In this document: piece after piece, positions 6,718 to 15,278 of the stretch
Position numbering within the stretch: position 1 is the stretch's first letter
Layout: each line of letters begins with the position of its first letter
Assembly: GCF_901875555.1 (NCBI RefSeq)
Contig: NZ_CABFMD010000022.1
Span: 124,001 to 188,000, forward strand
Source: Streptococcus parasanguinis
GTDB lineage: Bacteria; Bacillota; Bacilli; Lactobacillales; Streptococcaceae
DNA: 64,000 nucleotides
Direction of reading: 5' to 3'
The notes under the pieces: model-generated
Database searches by the model: none
Seen by the model: the letters and a program-made list of their open reading frames with translations, nothing else
Told to the model about the DNA's origin: nothing
Position numbers and translations under genes: made by a program

Positions 6718-9378
6718 ATGCAAACAAATAAAGAAAGACTCATTGCTGCTCTTCAAGAACCACTTGAGAGCACCTTTGCTACCTATAAAACCAGTGCCTA
6801 TGGTTTAGTTGACGATCAAGTGGAAGAAAACCGCGATATTTATGGCGAAAATGTCATCACAAAAGGTCAAGAAGATTCCATGATCAAAAAGATCTACGAA
6901 TCCATCATCAATCCTTTTACGGTGATTTTGTTGGTCATTGCGCTGGTTTCCTTCATCACCAATGTCTGGCTAGCGAAGCCAGGTGAGCAAGATCCAACGA
7001 CCTCCATCATCATTGTGACCTTGGTCTTGATTTCTGGTGGAATTCGCTTTATTCAAGAATTAAGAAGTGACAAGGCTGCAAGTAACCTGTCTCGTATGAT
7101 TGTCAATACAGCGACCGTTCTGCGTGATGAATCAGAACAAGAAATTCCGATCGATGAAATCGTTGTCGGAGATGTGATCAAACTGAGTGCCGGCGATATG
7201 ATCCCAGCAGATGTGGTCTTGATGGATTCTCGTGACTTCTTTGTCCAACAATCTGGTCTCACAGGAGAAAGTGATGCTGTTGAGAAGATTTGTCTCAGAA
7301 AAGCCGACAGTCAAAATCTAGATAGTCTCTTGGAGAGTGAAAGCTTGGCCTTCATGGGGACCAATGTCATCTCCGGACGTGCGACTGCCTTGGTTCTGGT
7401 AGTGGGTGATGAGACGATGATGGGCGCGATTGAGCAAACCATCAACACCTATGACGAACCAACCTCATTTGAGAGAGAAATGAATACTATTTCTTGGCTT
7501 TTGATTCGGCTCATGTTAGTCATGGTGCCCGTCGTCTTTGTGATCAATGGCCTAACAGACGGTGACTGGTTAGAGGCAGGTGTCTTTGCCCTCAGCGTTG
7601 GGGTTGGTTTGACTCCTGAAATGCTACCGATGATTATTACAGCGAGTCTTGCTAAGGGCTCTATCATCATGGCCAAGGAAAAAGTCGTTATCAAAAAACT
7701 CAATGCGATCCAAGATCTGGGTGCGATTGATATTTTGTGTACAGATAAGACAGGAACCTTGACCCAAGATGAAATCGTTTTGGAGTATCCGCTTGATATC
7801 CATGGAGATTTGGATCTATCAGTCCTTCGCCGGGCTTACTTGAATTCCTATTTCCAAACTGGACTAAAAAATTTGATGGACCGGGCGATTATTAACCGGA
7901 CACAAAAAGAAGCCAAGAAACATGAGATCGTTCGCGATCTAGATCAAACCTTCCATAAGATAGATGAATTGCCCTTTGATTTTGAACGTCGTCGTATGAG
8001 TGTCATCGTTAAGGATGAAGATGGTGTGGTCAGCATGGTGACCAAGGGGGCCTTGGAAGAAATGCTTTCTGTATCGACTTATGTTGAGTACAAGGGGGAG
8101 ATTAAACGCCTGACAGATGAAGTCCGTCAAGAAGTTCTCGTAGAAGTTGCCCAGTTAAATGAACAAGGCCTTCGTGTACTTGGCGTCAGCTACAAAACCG
8201 ACTTAGACGAAAATGACATCTTTAGTGTGGAAGATGAACGAGATATGATCCTAACCGGTTACCTTGCCTTTCTTGATCCACCAAAACCTTCAGCAGCTCC
8301 TGCTATCAAAGCTCTTGCAGAATATGGGGTCACAACTAAGATCTTAACTGGGGACAATGAAAAGGTCACCCAAGCTGTCTGTGAAAAAGTAGGACTAGAT
8401 GTCGAGCGGATTCTACTAGGAAGTGAAATCGATACGATGACAGACCAAGACTTAGCGCAAGTTGTGGAAACAACAACGGTCTTTGCCAAACTGTCACCCG
8501 ATCAAAAAGCACGGATCATTCTCTGCCTCAAGAACAATGGCCATAAGGTGGGTTACATGGGAGATGGGATCAACGATGCTCCATCCATGAAGGTGTCAGA
8601 TGTTGGGATCTCTGTGGATACCGCTGTGGATATTGCCAAAGAAACGGCAGATGTCATTCTTCTGGATAAGGACTTGATGGTCCTTGAAAAAGGCTTGGTC
8701 GAAGGCCGCAAAGTCTATGCCAATATGACCAAGTACATCAAGATGACGGTATCTTCTAACTTCGGGAATATCTTTTCTCTTCTCTTTGCCAGCATCTTTT
8801 TGCCCTTCCTTCCAATGGCGCCCGTTCATTTGATTGTGCTCAATCTGGTTTATGATATTTCCTGTATTGCTCTTCCATTTGACAATGTCGATAAGGAATT
8901 TCTCAGAGAACCTCGGATTTGGGAAGCCAATTCCATTATGCGCTTCATGGCATGGATCGGTCCAATATCATCTGTATTTGATATTCTCACTTATATGCTC
9001 CTTTACTTTATCGTTGTCCCAATGATTCTAGGACATGGGTATGTGCATGGAGCAGCAGATGCGGCAGCCTTTATCATGGTTTTTCAAACTGGATGGTTTA
9101 TCGAATCCATGTGGTCTCAAACCATGGTGATTCATATGTTGCGCTCACCAAAACTGCCATTTATCCAAAGTCGTCCAGCCTTCTCAGTTGTGGTGACCAC
9201 CTTAGTCGGAGCCTCTTTTGTGACCTTCCTTCCATACAGCCCTTTGGCTTCTATCTTGAAGCTGAGCCAACTAAATGGATTGTACTTTGTTCTGTTGTTT
9301 GCTATTATTGTCCTCTACATGCTGAGTGTGACGGTTGTCAAACGTATCTATATTAAGAAATACAAAGAGTGGTTGTAA
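6718..9378 (+). CDS. mgtA: Magnesium-transporting P-type ATPase
   Basis: P-type ATPase of 886 residues, closely like enterobacterial MgtA/MgtB along its whole length, with NPFTVILL, TGES, GLTPEMLPMI, and PFDNVD and GPISSVFDILT near the C-terminus. The phosphorylated aspartate is D343 in CTDKTGTLT; the hinge GDGIND is at 615-620. It imports Mg2+ across the membrane using ATP. The ATG at 6718 was chosen because AAAGGAG lies seven bases upstream; an in-frame TTG at 6700 is less likely. The upstream M-box agrees with an Mg2+ role and sets this gene apart from the other P-type ATPase at 34-36.6 kb. Confidence 0.95.
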   Translation: MQTNKERLIAALQEPLESTFATYKTSAYGLVDDQVEENRDIYGENVITKGQEDSMIKKIYESIINPFTVILLVIALVSFITNVWLAKPGEQDPTTSIIIVTLVLISGGIRFIQELRSDKAASNLSRMIVNTATVLRDESEQEIPIDEIVVGDVIKLSAGDMIPADVVLMDSRDFFVQQSGLTGESDAVEKICLRKADSQNLDSLLESESLAFMGTNVISGRATALVLVVGDETMMGAIEQTINTYDEPTSFEREMNTISWLLIRLMLVMVPVVFVINGLTDGDWLEAGVFALSVGVGLTPEMLPMIITASLAKGSIIMAKEKVVIKKLNAIQDLGAIDILCTDKTGTLTQDEIVLEYPLDIHGDLDLSVLRRAYLNSYFQTGLKNLMDRAIINRTQKEAKKHEIVRDLDQTFHKIDELPFDFERRRMSVIVKDEDGVVSMVTKGALEEMLSVSTYVEYKGEIKRLTDEVRQEVLVEVAQLNEQGLRVLGVSYKTDLDENDIFSVEDERDMILTGYLAFLDPPKPSAAPAIKALAEYGVTTKILTGDNEKVTQAVCEKVGLDVERILLGSEIDTMTDQDLAQVVETTTVFAKLSPDQKARIILCLKNNGHKVGYMGDGINDAPSMKVSDVGISVDTAVDIAKETADVILLDKDLMVLEKGLVEGRKVYANMTKYIKMTVSSNFGNIFSLLFASIFLPFLPMAPVHLIVLNLVYDISCIALPFDNVDKEFLREPRIWEANSIMRFMAWIGPISSVFDILTYMLLYFIVVPMILGHGYVHGAADAAAFIMVFQTGWFIESMWSQTMVIHMLRSPKLPFIQSRPAFSVVVTTLVGASFVTFLPYSPLASILKLSQLNGLYFVLLFAIIVLYMLSVTVVKRIYIKKYKEWL

Positions 9379-9396
9379 TTTATTTGTAGAAAGAAT

Positions 9397-9441
9397 GAGT
9401 CCTAACTTAAAAAATTAAGTGTAAGGGCTCTCTTTTTTTTG
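9397..9441 (+). terminator. mgtA terminator
   Basis: GAGTCCTAACTTAA pairs with TTAAGTGTAAGGGCTC with a few mismatches, followed by a long T-run (9433-9440). Confidence 0.8.
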
Positions 9442-9451
9442 TAAAATTTGG

Positions 9452-9596
9452 TATAATAAGACGACTATAAAGTTGGAAATGATGGTTTCCAATGGTAACT
9501 TGTTTTCAAAGACGGAGTGAAAACGAAATGGGTTAGGGTTAGACACATTTCTTGCTCTTATTTGAAACAGAATGATTAGAAAGAAGGATCTCAAAA
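9452..9596 (+). promoter_or_regulatory. upp promoter and hairpin-rich 5' leader
   Basis: TATAAT at 9452-9457 has no clear -35 box. The leader of about 130 bases holds GTTTTCA (9502-9508) pairing with TGAAAAC (9518-9524) and AAATG (9526-9530) with CATTT (9546-9550). No known riboswitch or PyrR site was recognised; its role is unknown. Confidence 0.45.
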
Positions 9597-10226
9597 ATGG
9601 GAAAACTAGAAGTTATTAAACACCCCCTCATTCAACATAAATTGTCTATTCTTCGTCGTACAGATACCTCTACAAAGGCATTTCGTGAATTGGTAGATGA
9701 AATTGCTATGTTGATGGGCTACGAAGTGTTGCGTGAATTGCCTCTTGAAGATGTTGAGATTGAAACTCCTATTACCAAAACCGTTCAAAAGCAAATCGCG
9801 GGTAAGAAATTGGCCATTGTTCCTATTCTTCGTGCAGGGATTGGGATGGTTGATGGTCTCTTAAGTTTGGTACCAGCTGCTAAGGTTGGCCATATCGGGA
9901 TGTACCGTGATGAAGAAACCTTGAAACCTGTTGAATACTTGGTGAAATTGCCAGAAGATATTGATCAACGTCGTATCTTTGTAGTGGACCCGATGCTTGC
10001 TACGGGTGGATCCGCTATTCTAGCTATTGATTCCTTGAAAAAACGCGGCGCTAGCCATATCAAATTTGTCTGCTTGGTATCAGCGCCAGAAGGGGTGAAA
10101 GCTCTTCAAGAAGCTCACCCAGATGTTGATATCTTTACAGCAGCCCTCGACGATCATTTGAATGAACATGGTTACATCGTACCTGGTCTTGGGGATGCAG
10201 GTGACCGTTTATTCGGTACCAAATAA
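9597..10226 (+). CDS. upp: Uracil phosphoribosyltransferase
   Basis: Cytoplasmic enzyme of 209 residues, the normal family length. It makes UMP from uracil and PRPP in pyrimidine salvage. The PRPP-binding loop [10 protein letters not shown] is at residues 131-140, and the C-terminal [11 protein letters not shown] is the family's usual end. It is a single-gene unit upstream of clpP, the same order as in pneumococcus. The start is supported by an AAGAAGGA ribosome site. Confidence 0.97.
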   Translation: MGKLEVIKHPLIQHKLSILRRTDTSTKAFRELVDEIAMLMGYEVLRELPLEDVEIETPITKTVQKQIAGKKLAIVPILRAGIGMVDGLLSLVPAAKVGHIGMYRDEETLKPVEYLVKLPEDIDQRRIFVVDPMLATGGSAILAIDSLKKRGASHIKFVCLVSAPEGVKALQEAHPDVDIFTAALDDHLNEHGYIVPGLGDAGDRLFGTK

Positions 10227-10263
10227 AGAAACCATTCATGATTCGTCCAAAAGGTGCTTTAGA

Positions 10264-10326
10264 TTTGACCTTTTTTGACCATTGGTTTATAATAGCACAT
10301 ATACTTTGAACCTCACGAATCGTGAG
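10264..10326 (+). promoter_or_regulatory. clpP promoter with CtsR operator
   Basis: TTTGACC-TTT-TTTGACC (10264-10280) is the reverse complement of the CtsR heptad repeat GGTCAAA-N3-GGTCAAA. Its first half holds the -35 box TTGACC (10265-10270); an 18-base spacer leads to TATAAT at 10289-10294. CtsR bound here should block polymerase until heat shock. The start of the transcript carries the hairpin CTCACGA-A-TCGTGAG (10312-10326). Confidence 0.88.
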
Positions 10327-10355
10327 AATGAATGGATACTAAAGGAGAAGAATAG

Positions 10356-10946
10356 ATGATTCCAGTAGTTATTGAACAAACCAGTCGTGGAGAACGTTCT
10401 TACGATATTTATTCCCGTCTGTTGAAAGATCGAATTATCATGGTAACAGGACCAGTTGAGGACCAAATGGCTAACTCCATTATCGCTCAATTGCTCTTCT
10501 TGGATGCCCAAGATAATACAAAAGATATCTATATGTATGTCAATACACCAGGTGGCTCTGTCTCTGCAGGTCTCGCCATTGTGGATACCATGAACTTTAT
10601 CAAGTCAGATGTCCAAACCATTGTCATGGGGATGGCAGCTTCTATGGGGACTGTCATTGCTTCAAGCGGTGCTAAGGGCAAACGCTTCATGTTGCCAAAT
10701 GCAGAGTACATGATTCACCAACCAATGGGTGGTACTGGTGGTGGTACCCAACAAACGGATATGGCCATTGCAGCAGAACACTTGCTCAAAACACGGAATA
10801 ACTTGGAAAAAATCCTTGCGGAAAATGCAGGTCAATCCATTGAAAAAGTGCATGCAGATGCGGAACGTGACAATTGGATGAGCGCGCAAGAAACTCTTGA
10901 ATATGGCTTTATTGATGAAATCATGGCCAACAATAATTTGGGCTAA
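10356..10946 (+). CDS. clpP: ATP-dependent Clp protease proteolytic subunit
   Basis: Serine protease of 196 residues that forms the tetradecameric chamber served by Clp ATPases and degrades misfolded and regulatory proteins. The catalytic triad is visible: S96 in GMAASMGT, H121 in MIHQPMGG and D172 in AERDNWMSA. The start follows AAAGGAG. It is monocistronic, with a CtsR-controlled promoter and its own terminator. Confidence 0.98.
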   Translation: MIPVVIEQTSRGERSYDIYSRLLKDRIIMVTGPVEDQMANSIIAQLLFLDAQDNTKDIYMYVNTPGGSVSAGLAIVDTMNFIKSDVQTIVMGMAASMGTVIASSGAKGKRFMLPNAEYMIHQPMGGTGGGTQQTDMAIAAEHLLKTRNNLEKILAENAGQSIEKVHADAERDNWMSAQETLEYGFIDEIMANNNLG

Positions 10947-10970
10947 ACCATCCTCTGGAATGGTCCAACA

Positions 10971-10997
10971 AGGCTAGGCACTGTCTAGCCTTTTTTG
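10971..10997 (+). terminator. clpP terminator
   Basis: AAGGCTAG (10971-10978) pairs with CTAGCCTT (10986-10993) and runs into a T tract. Confidence 0.9.
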
Positions 10998-11067
10998 CTC
11001 TCATAAAAGAGTAGTTCTTTTTCTTGAAATTTGATATACTAGTAGTAGAACTAGAAAGGGATTGACC

Positions 11068-11346
11068 ATGTTTGAGAAACAAGAAAGAACAGGCTTGATT
11101 GTCAAGTTGTATTACAATCGAGATGGGAAAAAATTACAATCTGTCGGAGATGTCTTGTACCATTCTAAGAAATGCCGTTATGTCCAATTGTATGTGGACA
11201 GTGACAAGGCCGATCAAGTCATGGAAGACTTAAAGAAAGAACATTATGTCAAAAAGGTCTTGCCTTGCCATCTCAAAGATTTAGATACGGATTTTGTGGG
11301 GAGTTTGCAGCGATTGGAGGCCCCATCCGTGGTCACAGAAGGATAG
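11068..11346 (+). CDS. ylbG: YlbG family protein (DUF2129)
   Basis: Small cytoplasmic protein of 92 residues with the YlbG pattern: an N-terminal RTGLIVKLYYNRDGKKLQSVGDVLYHSKKCRYVQLYVD stretch (first residues of the fold) and the motif VKKVLPCHLKDLDT. Its biochemical function is unknown. The ATG at 11068 was preferred over a TTG two codons earlier because it fits the AAAGGG ribosome site better. It has its own -10 (TATACT) upstream and a terminator downstream, so it is a one-gene unit between clpP and the liv operon, the order known in pneumococcus. Confidence 0.9.
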   Translation: MFEKQERTGLIVKLYYNRDGKKLQSVGDVLYHSKKCRYVQLYVDSDKADQVMEDLKKEHYVKKVLPCHLKDLDTDFVGSLQRLEAPSVVTEG

Positions 11347-11349
11347 AAA

Positions 11350-11381
11350 ACGCAATCATTTGGTAGATTGCGCTTTTTTTA
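11350..11381 (+). terminator. ylbG terminator
   Basis: CGCAATC (11351-11357) pairs with GATTGCG (11366-11372), followed by seven T. Confidence 0.88.
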
Positions 11382-11410
11382 TTGACAATTGTCAGATAAT
11401 TCGGTATATT
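11382..11410 (+). promoter_or_regulatory. liv operon promoter with CodY box
   Basis: TTGACA (11382-11387), 17-base spacer, TATATT (11405-11410). Overlapping the spacer is AATTGTCAGATAATT (11387-11401), which matches the CodY consensus AATTTTCWGAAAATT at 13 of 15 positions. CodY senses branched-chain amino acids, the cargo of this operon, so repression when they are plentiful is expected. Confidence 0.8.
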
Positions 11411-11454
11411 CTTAATGTATTTATTTTAAGATTCATTTAAGGAGATCAAAACAA

Positions 11455-12612
11455 ATGAAGAAAAAATTTGCTCTTTCATTTTTAACCATTGCAAGTGTCG
11501 CTCTTCTTGCGGCTTGTGGTGAAGTTTCTACTTCAGGTTCAAACACAACTGGTAACGAAATCGGCAAGGAACTAAAAGTCGGTTTTAACTTTGAAAAAAC
11601 TGGTGAAGTAGCAGCCTATGGTAGTGCTGAACAAAAAGGTGCCCAATTGGCCGTTGATGAAATCAACGCTAAGGGTGGAGCCGACGGTAAGAAGATCGTT
11701 GTCACAGACAAAGATAACAAGTCTGAAACAGCTGAAGCAGCTACCGTTACAACTAATCTTGTAACCCAATCAAAAGTAAACGCTCTTGTAGGACCTGCAA
11801 CTTCTGGTGCTACTGCAGCAGCCGTTGCCAATGCTGGTAAAGCAGGTGTTCCATTGGTAACACCATCTGCAACACAAGATGATTTGACAAAAGGTCAAGA
11901 TTACCTTTTCCGTGCAACCTTCATCGATAGTTTCCAAGGAAAAATCATTTCAAAATATACAACGGATAACTTGAAAGCGAAGAAAGTCGTTCTTTACTAC
12001 GATAACTCATCTGACTATGCGAAAGGGATTGCTGAAGCCTTCAAGAAATCTTTCAAAGGTGAAATCGTAGCAACAGAAACGTTCCAATCTAAGGATACAG
12101 ACTTCCAAGCTGCCCTTACAAAAATCAAAGATAAAGACTTCGATGCCATTGTTCTTCCAGGTTACTACACTGAAACTGGTAAAATCGTAAACCAAGCGCG
12201 TGGTATGGGAATCAAACAACCAATCATTGGTGGTGATGGATTTAGCGATGAGAAATTCGTTGAACAAGCAACACCTGCTGCAGCTACAGACATCTACTAC
12301 GTAGCTGGATTCTCTACTGAAGGTGAAATGACTGATAAAGCCAAGAAATTCGTAGAAGCATACAAAGCGAAATACAACGAAGAACCTTCAATGTTTGCAG
12401 CTTTGGCTTACGATTCAGTTTACATGATTGCTGATGCATCTAAAGGTGCTAAGAACTCTGTTGAATTGAAAGACAACCTTGCGAAGTTGAAAGACTTGGA
12501 AGGTGTGACTGGTACAATGTCCATCGACAAGAACCACAACCCGGTTAAATCAGCTCTCATGATTGGCTTGAAAGATGGTAAAGTTAAATCCGTTGAGTCT
12601 GTTAAACCTTAA
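11455..12612 (+). CDS. livJ: Branched-chain amino acid ABC transporter, substrate-binding lipoprotein
   Basis: Protein of 385 residues with a lipoprotein signal peptide and lipobox LLAAC (cysteine 21), followed by a Ser/Thr/Gly-rich linker and a periplasmic-binding-protein type I domain (LKVGFNFEKTGEVAAYG). It would sit on the outer face of the membrane and deliver Leu/Ile/Val to LivHM. It is the first gene of livJHMGF. A hairpin between it and livH may keep its expression above that of the membrane genes. Confidence 0.95.
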   Translation: MKKKFALSFLTIASVALLAACGEVSTSGSNTTGNEIGKELKVGFNFEKTGEVAAYGSAEQKGAQLAVDEINAKGGADGKKIVVTDKDNKSETAEAATVTTNLVTQSKVNALVGPATSGATAAAVANAGKAGVPLVTPSATQDDLTKGQDYLFRATFIDSFQGKIISKYTTDNLKAKKVVLYYDNSSDYAKGIAEAFKKSFKGEIVATETFQSKDTDFQAALTKIKDKDFDAIVLPGYYTETGKIVNQARGMGIKQPIIGGDGFSDEKFVEQATPAAATDIYYVAGFSTEGEMTDKAKKFVEAYKAKYNEEPSMFAALAYDSVYMIADASKGAKNSVELKDNLAKLKDLEGVTGTMSIDKNHNPVKSALMIGLKDGKVKSVESVKP

Positions 12613-12634
12613 TTATCATTTGTTGTTTGTACAA

Positions 12635-12673
12635 GAGGCTAGGAGAATAAAGAATCCTGGCCTCGCTCTTTAT
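12635..12673 (+). terminator. Partial terminator between livJ and livH
   Basis: GAGGCTAGGA (12635-12644) pairs with TCCTGGCCTC (12655-12664); only a mixed T-rich tract follows (GCTCTTTATT). It is probably leaky, giving more livJ than livHMGF transcript. Confidence 0.65.
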
Positions 12674-12693
12674 TGTTAGAAAGGATGGTTCAT

Positions 12694-13563
12694 ATGCTTC
12701 AGCAATTAGTGAACGGTCTAATCTTGGGAAGTGTCTATGCACTCTTGGCCCTAGGTTATACCATGGTGTATGGAATTATCAAATTGATCAACTTTGCCCA
12801 TGGGGATATCTACATGGTAGGTGCCTTTATGGGATATTTCTTATTGAATTCATGGAAAGTGAACTTCTTTGTAGCCTTGCTTCTAGCCATGGTTGGGACA
12901 GCTATTTTAGGGGTTGTGATTGAATACCTGGCTTATCGTCCGCTTCGTCATTCGACTCGGATTGCTGCCTTGATCACAGCCATCGGTGTCTCCTTTTTGC
13001 TCCAATATGGGATGGTCTTCTTTGTAGGAGCCAATACCCGTTCCTTCCCCCAAGTTATTCACACGGTTCGTTACAACTTCGGTCCGATTTCTATCTCCAA
13101 CATTCAGTTGATGATCTTGGGAGTGTCTGTTTTCTTGATGGTCGCTCTTCAATTTATTATCCAAAAGACAAAGATGGGGAAAGCCATGCGGGCTGTATCT
13201 GTCGATAGTGATGCGGCTCAATTGATGGGGATTAACGTAAACCGGACCATCAGCTTTACCTTTGCTTTGGGATCAGCCTTGGCAGGTGCTGGTGGGGTTT
13301 TGATCGGTTTGTACTACAACTCGATCGAGCCTTTGATGGGGATGACACCAGGGATCAAAGCCTTTGTCGCAGCCGTTCTTGGAGGAATTGGAATCATTCC
13401 AGGTGCAGCCCTAGGTGGATTTGTTATCGGTTTGTTGGAAACCTTCGCTACAGCGATTGGTCTTTCAGACTTCCGTGATGCCATTGTATATGCCATCTTG
13501 ATTGTGATCTTGCTTATCCGTCCAGCAGGTATCCTCGGTAAAAATGTGAAAGAGAAGGTGTAA
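12694..13563 (+). CDS. livH: Branched-chain amino acid ABC transporter permease LivH
   Basis: Membrane protein of 289 residues with about eight hydrophobic segments and the LivH pattern (QQLVNGLILGSVYALLALGYTMVYG at the N-terminus; GKAMRAVSVDSDAAQLMGIN in the middle, the coupling region facing the ATPase). The ATG at 12694 was chosen because AAAGGA lies eight bases upstream; the frame extends to 12673 without a better start. It is followed by livM after three bases. Confidence 0.95.
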   Translation: MLQQLVNGLILGSVYALLALGYTMVYGIIKLINFAHGDIYMVGAFMGYFLLNSWKVNFFVALLLAMVGTAILGVVIEYLAYRPLRHSTRIAALITAIGVSFLLQYGMVFFVGANTRSFPQVIHTVRYNFGPISISNIQLMILGVSVFLMVALQFIIQKTKMGKAMRAVSVDSDAAQLMGINVNRTISFTFALGSALAGAGGVLIGLYYNSIEPLMGMTPGIKAFVAAVLGGIGIIPGAALGGFVIGLLETFATAIGLSDFRDAIVYAILIVILLIRPAGILGKNVKEKV

Positions 13564-13566
13564 GCC

Positions 13567-14514
13567 ATGAAACAAAATTTAAAAGTGAATATAGTCTGGC
13601 TTGGTCTTTTGGTCGCAGGTTTTGCCTTGATCCAAGTCTTGGTTGCAGCGGGTGTGCTCAACCTCTTCTATATCCAAATTTTGGAACAAATCGGGATTAA
13701 CATTATCCTTGCAGTTGGCCTGAACCTCATTGTTGGTTTCTCAGGTCAATTCTCACTCGGTCATGCCGGCTTTATGGCAATTGGTGCCTATTCTGCAGCC
13801 ATTCTCGGTTCTAAATCGCCAACCTACGGTGCTTTCTTTGGTGCTATGGTTTTAGGTGCTTTGATTGCTGGTGTCGTTGCCTTAATCGTTGGGGTTCCAA
13901 CCCTTCGGTTGAAAGGGGACTACCTCGCGATTGCGACACTTGGGGTTTCTGAAATCATCCGGATCTTGATCGTCAATGGTGGTACTCTAACAAATGGTGC
14001 CGCTGGTATCCTTGGTTTACCAGCTTTTACAACTTGGCAATTGGTTTACCTCTTTGTCGTGATTACAACGATCTTTACGATTAACTTCTTACGCAGTCCA
14101 ATTGGGCGTTCTACCCTTTCTGTTCGTGAAGATGAAATCGCAGCAGAATCTGTTGGGATCAATACGACCAAAGTGAAAGTCATTGCCTTTGTATTTGGTG
14201 CGATCACAGCTGCGATTGCGGGATCTCTTCAAGCTGGCTTTATCGGTTCTGTTGTTCCTAAAGATTACTCTTTCACTAATACCATTAATGTCTTAATCAT
14301 TGTCGTGTTTGGTGGTTTGGGATCGATGTCAGGAACAGTTGTAGCAGCTATCGTCTTGGGTATCTTGAACATGGTGCTTCAAGACTTCTCAAGCGTTCGT
14401 ATGATCATTTACTCATTGGCTTTGATTCTCGTGATGATCTTCCGTCCAGGTGGTCTTCTTGGAACATGGGAATTTAGCTTGAAAAAACTACTCTCAAAAA
14501 AGGAGGCTAACTAA
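13567..14514 (+). CDS. livM: Branched-chain amino acid ABC transporter permease LivM
   Basis: Second permease, 315 residues, with repeated hydrophobic helices and the LivM marks GLNLIVGFSGQFSLGHAGFMAIGAY (residues about 53-77) and SVREDEIAAESVGIN near 190. It forms the membrane channel with LivH. Its stop codon shares one base with the livG start (TAATG), so translation is coupled. Confidence 0.95.
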   Translation: MKQNLKVNIVWLGLLVAGFALIQVLVAAGVLNLFYIQILEQIGINIILAVGLNLIVGFSGQFSLGHAGFMAIGAYSAAILGSKSPTYGAFFGAMVLGALIAGVVALIVGVPTLRLKGDYLAIATLGVSEIIRILIVNGGTLTNGAAGILGLPAFTTWQLVYLFVVITTIFTINFLRSPIGRSTLSVREDEIAAESVGINTTKVKVIAFVFGAITAAIAGSLQAGFIGSVVPKDYSFTNTINVLIIVVFGGLGSMSGTVVAAIVLGILNMVLQDFSSVRMIIYSLALILVMIFRPGGLLGTWEFSLKKLLSKKEAN

Positions 14515-15278
14515 TGGCACTTCTTGAAGTAAAAAATTTAACAAAAAACTTTGGTGGTTTGACAGCCGTTGGGGATGTGACCATGGAACTCAATGAAGGG
14601 GAATTGGTTGGTTTGATCGGACCCAACGGTGCTGGTAAAACAACCCTCTTCAACCTCCTAACAGGAGTATATGAGCCAAGTGAAGGAACCATTACTTTAG
14701 ATGGGCACCTATTAAACGGTAAAGCACCTTATAAAATCGCTGCTGGTGGTCTGGGACGGACTTTCCAAAATATTCGTCTCTTTAAAGACTTGAGCGTTTT
14801 GGACAATGTCTTGATTGCCTTTGCCAATCACCACAAACCACATGTCTTTGCTAGTCTGTTCCGCTTGCCAAGCTATTATAAGAATGAAGAAGCTTTGAAA
14901 GCAAAAGCTCTTGAATTGTTAGCCATTTTTGGTTTGGAAAAAGAAGCAGATACCTTGGCCAAGAATTTAGCTTACGGACAACAACGTCACTTGGAGATCG
15001 TTCGTGCCCTTGCTACAGAGCCAAAAATCCTCTTCTTGGATGAACCTGCTGCAGGGATGAACCCTCAAGAAACAGCAGAATTGACCCAATTGATCCGTCG
15101 CATTCAAAAAGAATTCAATATTACGATCATGCTGATCGAACACGATATGAGCTTGGTCATGAAAGTAACAGAGCGGATTTATGTATTGGAATATGGTCGC
15201 TTGATTGCCCATGGTACGCCAGATGAAATCAAGACCAACAAACGCGTAATCGAAGCATATCTAGGGGGTGAAGCCTAA
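14514..15278 (+). CDS. livG: Branched-chain amino acid ABC transporter ATPase LivG
   Basis: ATPase of 254 residues. Walker A is GPNGAGKTT near 36-44, the signature motif is the LivG-type LAYGQQRHLEI, and Walker B is ILFLDEPAAG. The C-terminal RVIEAYLGG is typical of the family. It energises LivHM with LivF. It overlaps livM and livF by one base each, so the three genes are tightly coupled. Confidence 0.96.
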   Translation: MALLEVKNLTKNFGGLTAVGDVTMELNEGELVGLIGPNGAGKTTLFNLLTGVYEPSEGTITLDGHLLNGKAPYKIAAGGLGRTFQNIRLFKDLSVLDNVLIAFANHHKPHVFASLFRLPSYYKNEEALKAKALELLAIFGLEKEADTLAKNLAYGQQRHLEIVRALATEPKILFLDEPAAGMNPQETAELTQLIRRIQKEFNITIMLIEHDMSLVMKVTERIYVLEYGRLIAHGTPDEIKTNKRVIEAYLGGEA

